Assembly (NCBI GenBank): GCA_900550525.1
Contig: URSN01000023.1
Span: forward strand, 1-20,058
DNA length: 20,058 bases
Origin: an uncultured Eubacteriales bacterium
GTDB taxonomy: Bacteria; Bacillota; Clostridia; Christensenellales; CAG-138
Reading direction: 5' to 3'
Below, one piece after another: positions 17,989 to 20,058 of this stretch (position 1 is the first letter of the stretch; every line of letters begins with the position of its first letter). The notes under the pieces are model-generated. The model was not told the DNA's origin. It was given only the letters and a program-made list of their open reading frames with translations, and searched no databases. Made by a program: the position numbers and the translations under genes.

Positions 17989-18267
17989 CTAGTCCTCAAA
18001 ATGCCAGCCGGAGATCCGCCCGCGCACGAGCGCGCGGCCGGCGCACAGCTCCGCAAGCGTCAGCTCCGTCCCCTCCACGCGCAGCACGCCGTCCCCGTCG
18101 AACAGCCGCACCGCCTGCGCGGAAAACTGCAGGACGCCCCCATGGTTCTCCACGAGCAGGGAGTCCCGCCCGAGCATCGTGACCCGGACGGTCTCGCCAT
18201 CGGCCTCCTCCGGCAGGTCGAGCGAGCGCAGTATGGCGCGCTTCCAGGTTTTGCGGCGCTTCCCCAT
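17989..18267 (-). CDS. yqfC: Sporulation protein YqfC (YabP/YqfC family)
   Basis: A protein of 92 residues from ATG 18267. Family features are the basic start MGKRRKTWKRAILRSLDLPEE, then VRVTMLGRDSLLVENHGGVLQFS and a C-terminal RGRISGWHFE. YqfC works with YqfD during spore development. The start at 18267 is preferred to ATG 18282. It has a G-rich GGGGGGTG upstream and fits the family start, while 18282 has no ribosome site and would nearly coincide with the proposed transcription start. It heads the minus-strand operon. Confidence 0.85.
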   Translation of the reverse strand: MGKRRKTWKRAILRSLDLPEEADGETVRVTMLGRDSLLVENHGGVLQFSAQAVRLFDGDGVLRVEGTELTLAELCAGRALVRGRISGWHFED

Positions 18268-18288
18268 GTCCACACCCCCCATAGAGCA

Positions 18289-18318
18289 GATATATGAGGC
18301 GCGCAGACCCGTTTATGT
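18289..18318 (-). promoter_or_regulatory. Candidate SigE-type promoter for the yqfC operon
   Basis: On the minus strand CATAAA (within 18318-18311) stands about 15 bases before CATATATC (18296-18289). These approximate the SigE elements CATATT and CATACAnT. yqfC/yqfD are mother-cell genes in Bacillus subtilis, so the fit is biologically sensible. The match is imperfect. Confidence 0.35.
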
Positions 18319-18346
18319 GGCGCATCGAAGAAAAAACGCGGCGCTC

Positions 18347-18375
18347 GGATAAAACCCGTGCGCCTGGCAAAGATA
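18347..18375 (+). promoter_or_regulatory. Candidate SigF-type promoter for sigG
   Basis: GGATA (18347-18351) and GGCAAAGATA (18366-18375) are 14 bases apart. They resemble the forespore SigF elements GYATA and GGNNANANTA with one mismatch in each. SigF drives sigG in Bacillus subtilis. Start of transcription would be about 30-50 bases before the start codon. Confidence 0.4.
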
Positions 18376-18409
18376 AACACAGCGGCGCGGACGAGACGGA
18401 GCGCCGCGC

Positions 18410-19198
18410 ATGACGGAGGTGTCCAAGCGGTTGAACAAGGTCGAGATCTGCGGCGTGGATACGGCGACGCTGCCCATGCTTTCCGCCAAGGAGATGCACC
18501 AGCTCCTGCTCAAGGTCAAGGCGGGCGACGAGGGTGCGCGCGAGGAGTTCATCCGCAGCAACCTGCGGCTCGTGCTGTCCATCGTGCAGCGCTTCAGCAA
18601 CCGCAGCGAGATGATGGACGACCTGTTCCAGGTGGGCTGCATCGGCCTCATCAAGGCCATCGATAACTTCGACCTCAGGCACGAGGTGCGCTTCTCCACT
18701 TACGCCGTGCCGATGATCATCGGTGAGATCCGCCGCCATCTGCGCGACAACAACGCCATCCGCGTCAGCCGCTCGCTGCGGGATACCGCCTACAAGGCCC
18801 TGCAGGCGCGCAACCGCCTTGCGGAGGAAAAGGGGCAGGAGCCCGCGCTCTCCGACGTCGCCGCCGCGCTCGGCCTCACGGAGGAAGCCGTCTCCTTTGC
18901 GCTCGAGGCCATTCAGGAGCCCGTGTCGCTCTTTGAACCCGTCTACCGCGACGATGGCGACGCGGTCTACGTCATCGACCAGCTGCGCGATGAGCGCGTC
19001 TCCGACAGCGCGTGGCTGGACCACATCGCGCTCAGCGAGGGCATGCGCCACCTGACCGAGCGGGAGATGCGCATCCTGAAGCTGCGCTTTTTCGTCGGCA
19101 AGACGCAGATGGAGGTCAGCCGCGAGATCGGCATCTCCCAGGCGCAGGTCTCCCGGCTGGAAAAGGGCGCGCTCAAGCAGCTGCAAAAATACGTGTGA
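18410..19198 (+). CDS. sigG: RNA polymerase sporulation sigma factor SigG
   Basis: 262 residues from ATG 18410. NKVEICGVDTATLP is the distinctive SigG opening. Region 2 includes NLRLVLSIVQRF, DDLFQVGCIGLIKAIDNFDL and YAVPMIIGEIRRHLRDNN; region 4 ends with EISQ-like GISQAQVSRLEKGALKQL. SigG directs late gene expression in the forespore. Two starts are possible. ATG 18410 has GGAG eight bases upstream. TTG 18431, in the same frame, has a fuller GGAGGTG nine bases upstream and gives MNKVEICGVD, matching the usual length of the family N-terminus. I keep ATG but consider TTG equally or more likely. The usual neighbours spoIIGA and sigE are not next to it. Confidence 0.95.
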   Translation: MTEVSKRLNKVEICGVDTATLPMLSAKEMHQLLLKVKAGDEGAREEFIRSNLRLVLSIVQRFSNRSEMMDDLFQVGCIGLIKAIDNFDLRHEVRFSTYAVPMIIGEIRRHLRDNNAIRVSRSLRDTAYKALQARNRLAEEKGQEPALSDVAAALGLTEEAVSFALEAIQEPVSLFEPVYRDDGDAVYVIDQLRDERVSDSAWLDHIALSEGMRHLTEREMRILKLRFFVGKTQMEVSREIGISQAQVSRLEKGALKQLQKYV

Positions 19199-19269
19199 CG
19201 CCGCGCCGCAGTGCGGGCGCATGTCATAATGTCGTTTCCTTTGCCGCACAATGGTTCACTTTTTCCGCT

Positions 19270-19297
19270 TTGTTCCGGCGGGCGGGCATGATATAAT
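19270..19297 (+). promoter_or_regulatory. SigA-type promoter for ftsH
   Basis: A perfect TATAAT (19292-19297) is preceded by TG at the extended -10 position (TGATATAAT). A weak -35 candidate TTGTTC (19270-19275) lies 16 bases upstream. The element is about 43 bases before the ftsH start. Confidence 0.65.
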
Positions 19298-19340
19298 TGG
19301 ATAAGGCTGACAGCCAGAACGATTTGACAGAGGAACCGAC

Positions 19341-20058
19341 ATGCAGGAACAGAAGCCATCGAAAAAGCCGCTCATCTACTATATCATCGTTGCATCGCTC
19401 ATCCTTTTGCTGCTCAATGCGTTCGTCTTTCCGCCGCTGATGGAGGTGCAGGTGACGCAGGTCACCTACTCCGACTTCATCGCGATGGTGGACGAGGGGC
19501 GCGTGAAGGAGCTCGCGCGCGACAACGAGAGCCAGGTGTACGTTTTCAGCGCCGAGGACGACGAGGGCCGGCTGCGCTACTATAAGACCGGCATCTGGCC
19601 GGACGATACGCTGCAGGCCCGCCTCGACGGCGCGGGGGTGCAGTACAGCGCATCCATCCCGACGCAGTCCTCGCCGCTGCTGTCCTTTCTGCTGACGTGG
19701 ATCCTGCCGGCGCTGCTGTTTGCCGCGCTCGGCCGCTTCATGATCTCCCGCATGCAGAACATGGGCGGCCCCGGCAACGCCATGTCCTTTGGCAAGGCCA
19801 ACGCCAAGGTCTACGTGGAGGCGCAAACGGGCAAGACCTTTGCGGACGTGGCCGGCGAGGACGAGGCCAAGGAGGCGCTGCTGGAGATCGTGGACTTCCT
19901 GCACAGCCCGGAAAAATACGCCGCCATCGGCGCAAAGCTGCCCAAGGGCGCGCTGCTCGTCGGTCCGCCGGGCACGGGCAAGACGCTGCTGGCCAAGGCC
20001 GTGGCCGGCGAGGCGCAGGTGCCCTTCTTCTCCATCTCCGGTTCCGAATTTGTGGTGA
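19341..20058 (+). CDS. ftsH: ATP-dependent zinc metalloprotease FtsH, N-terminal part (cut by the window end)
   Basis: 239 codons from ATG 19341 to the window end. Membrane helix 1 spans residues about 11-31. A short extracytoplasmic domain includes [18 protein letters not shown]. Helix 2 spans about 112-130. The AAA+ domain starts at [15 protein letters not shown], and Walker A GPPGTGKT is at 208-215. The chain stops in SISGSEFVV, just before the pore-loop region, so Walker B, the second-region-of-homology arginines and the HExxH protease site are outside. FtsH degrades membrane and regulatory proteins, and in Bacillus it also affects sporulation. GAGG lies eight bases before the start. Confidence 0.95.
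   Translation, partial: MQEQKPSKKPLIYYIIVASLILLLLNAFVFPPLMEVQVTQVTYSDFIAMVDEGRVKELARDNESQVYVFSAEDDEGRLRYYKTGIWPDDTLQARLDGAGVQYSASIPTQSSPLLSFLLTWILPALLFAALGRFMISRMQNMGGPGNAMSFGKANAKVYVEAQTGKTFADVAGEDEAKEALLEIVDFLHSPEKYAAIGAKLPKGALLVGPPGTGKTLLAKAVAGEAQVPFFSISGSEFVV

Noticed and set aside
19203..19220. GCGCC/GGCGC hairpin after sigG as a terminator
   Set aside because: Only five base pairs, an eight-base loop and no T-run; not enough for a call.

Overview
This window looks like chromosomal DNA from a GC-rich, endospore-forming Gram-positive bacterium of the Bacillota, most likely class Clostridia. The reasons are a GerA-type germinant receptor operon, the sporulation genes yqfC and yqfD, a SigG-type sigma factor, the conserved Bacillota gene order phoH-pgpH-ybeY-cdd-era-yqzL-recO, Shine-Dalgarno sites close to AGGAGG, and a PPDK of the Clostridium symbiosum type. 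I cannot name the genus. The window opens and closes inside open reading frames, so it is probably a whole contig; this is inference.

Layout. Positions 1-18267 hold genes on the minus strand only. From high to low coordinates they are: (a) yqfC-yqfD-phoH-pgpH-ybeY-cdd-era-yqzL-recO (18267 down to 10966), a tightly packed operon with several ATGA stop/start overlaps; dgkA, which lies between ybeY and cdd in Bacillus subtilis, is missing. (b) ppdK (10809-8083), with its own promoter in an unusually AT-rich gap, a TTG start, and a C-terminus that reads through a strong terminator-like hairpin. (c) A gerA-gerB-gerC operon (8052-4137) followed by an unlisted 52-codon gene for a two-helix membrane peptide (4124-3966), then a terminator. 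(d) A DUF5685-family gene overlapping a J-domain gene with a nine-cysteine tail (3825-2397). (e) A class A penicillin-binding protein (from 2295) whose frame runs, just after the KTG motif, directly into a family 2 glycosyltransferase and off the window edge. Divergently, on the plus strand, lie sigG (18410-19198) and the first 239 codons of ftsH (19341 to the end).

How it fits together. Much of the window concerns the spore life cycle: yqfC/yqfD and sigG for making spores, GerABC plus the small peptide for germination. The yqfC-sigG gap holds a candidate SigE-type promoter facing one way and a candidate SigF-type promoter facing the other. The rest is housekeeping: ribosome maturation (YbeY, Era), RNA or nucleotide work (PhoH, Cdd), c-di-AMP turnover (PgpH), recombination (RecO), pyruvate/PEP interconversion (PPDK), and cell-wall synthesis (PBP).

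No tRNA, rRNA, CRISPR array, insertion sequence or phage gene was seen. The points most worth a second look are the PBP-glycosyltransferase join (real fusion or assembly chimera), the small peptide after gerC, the DUF5685/Cys-tail J-protein pair, and the PPDK tail through its hairpin. I did not find a clear wholly new system.
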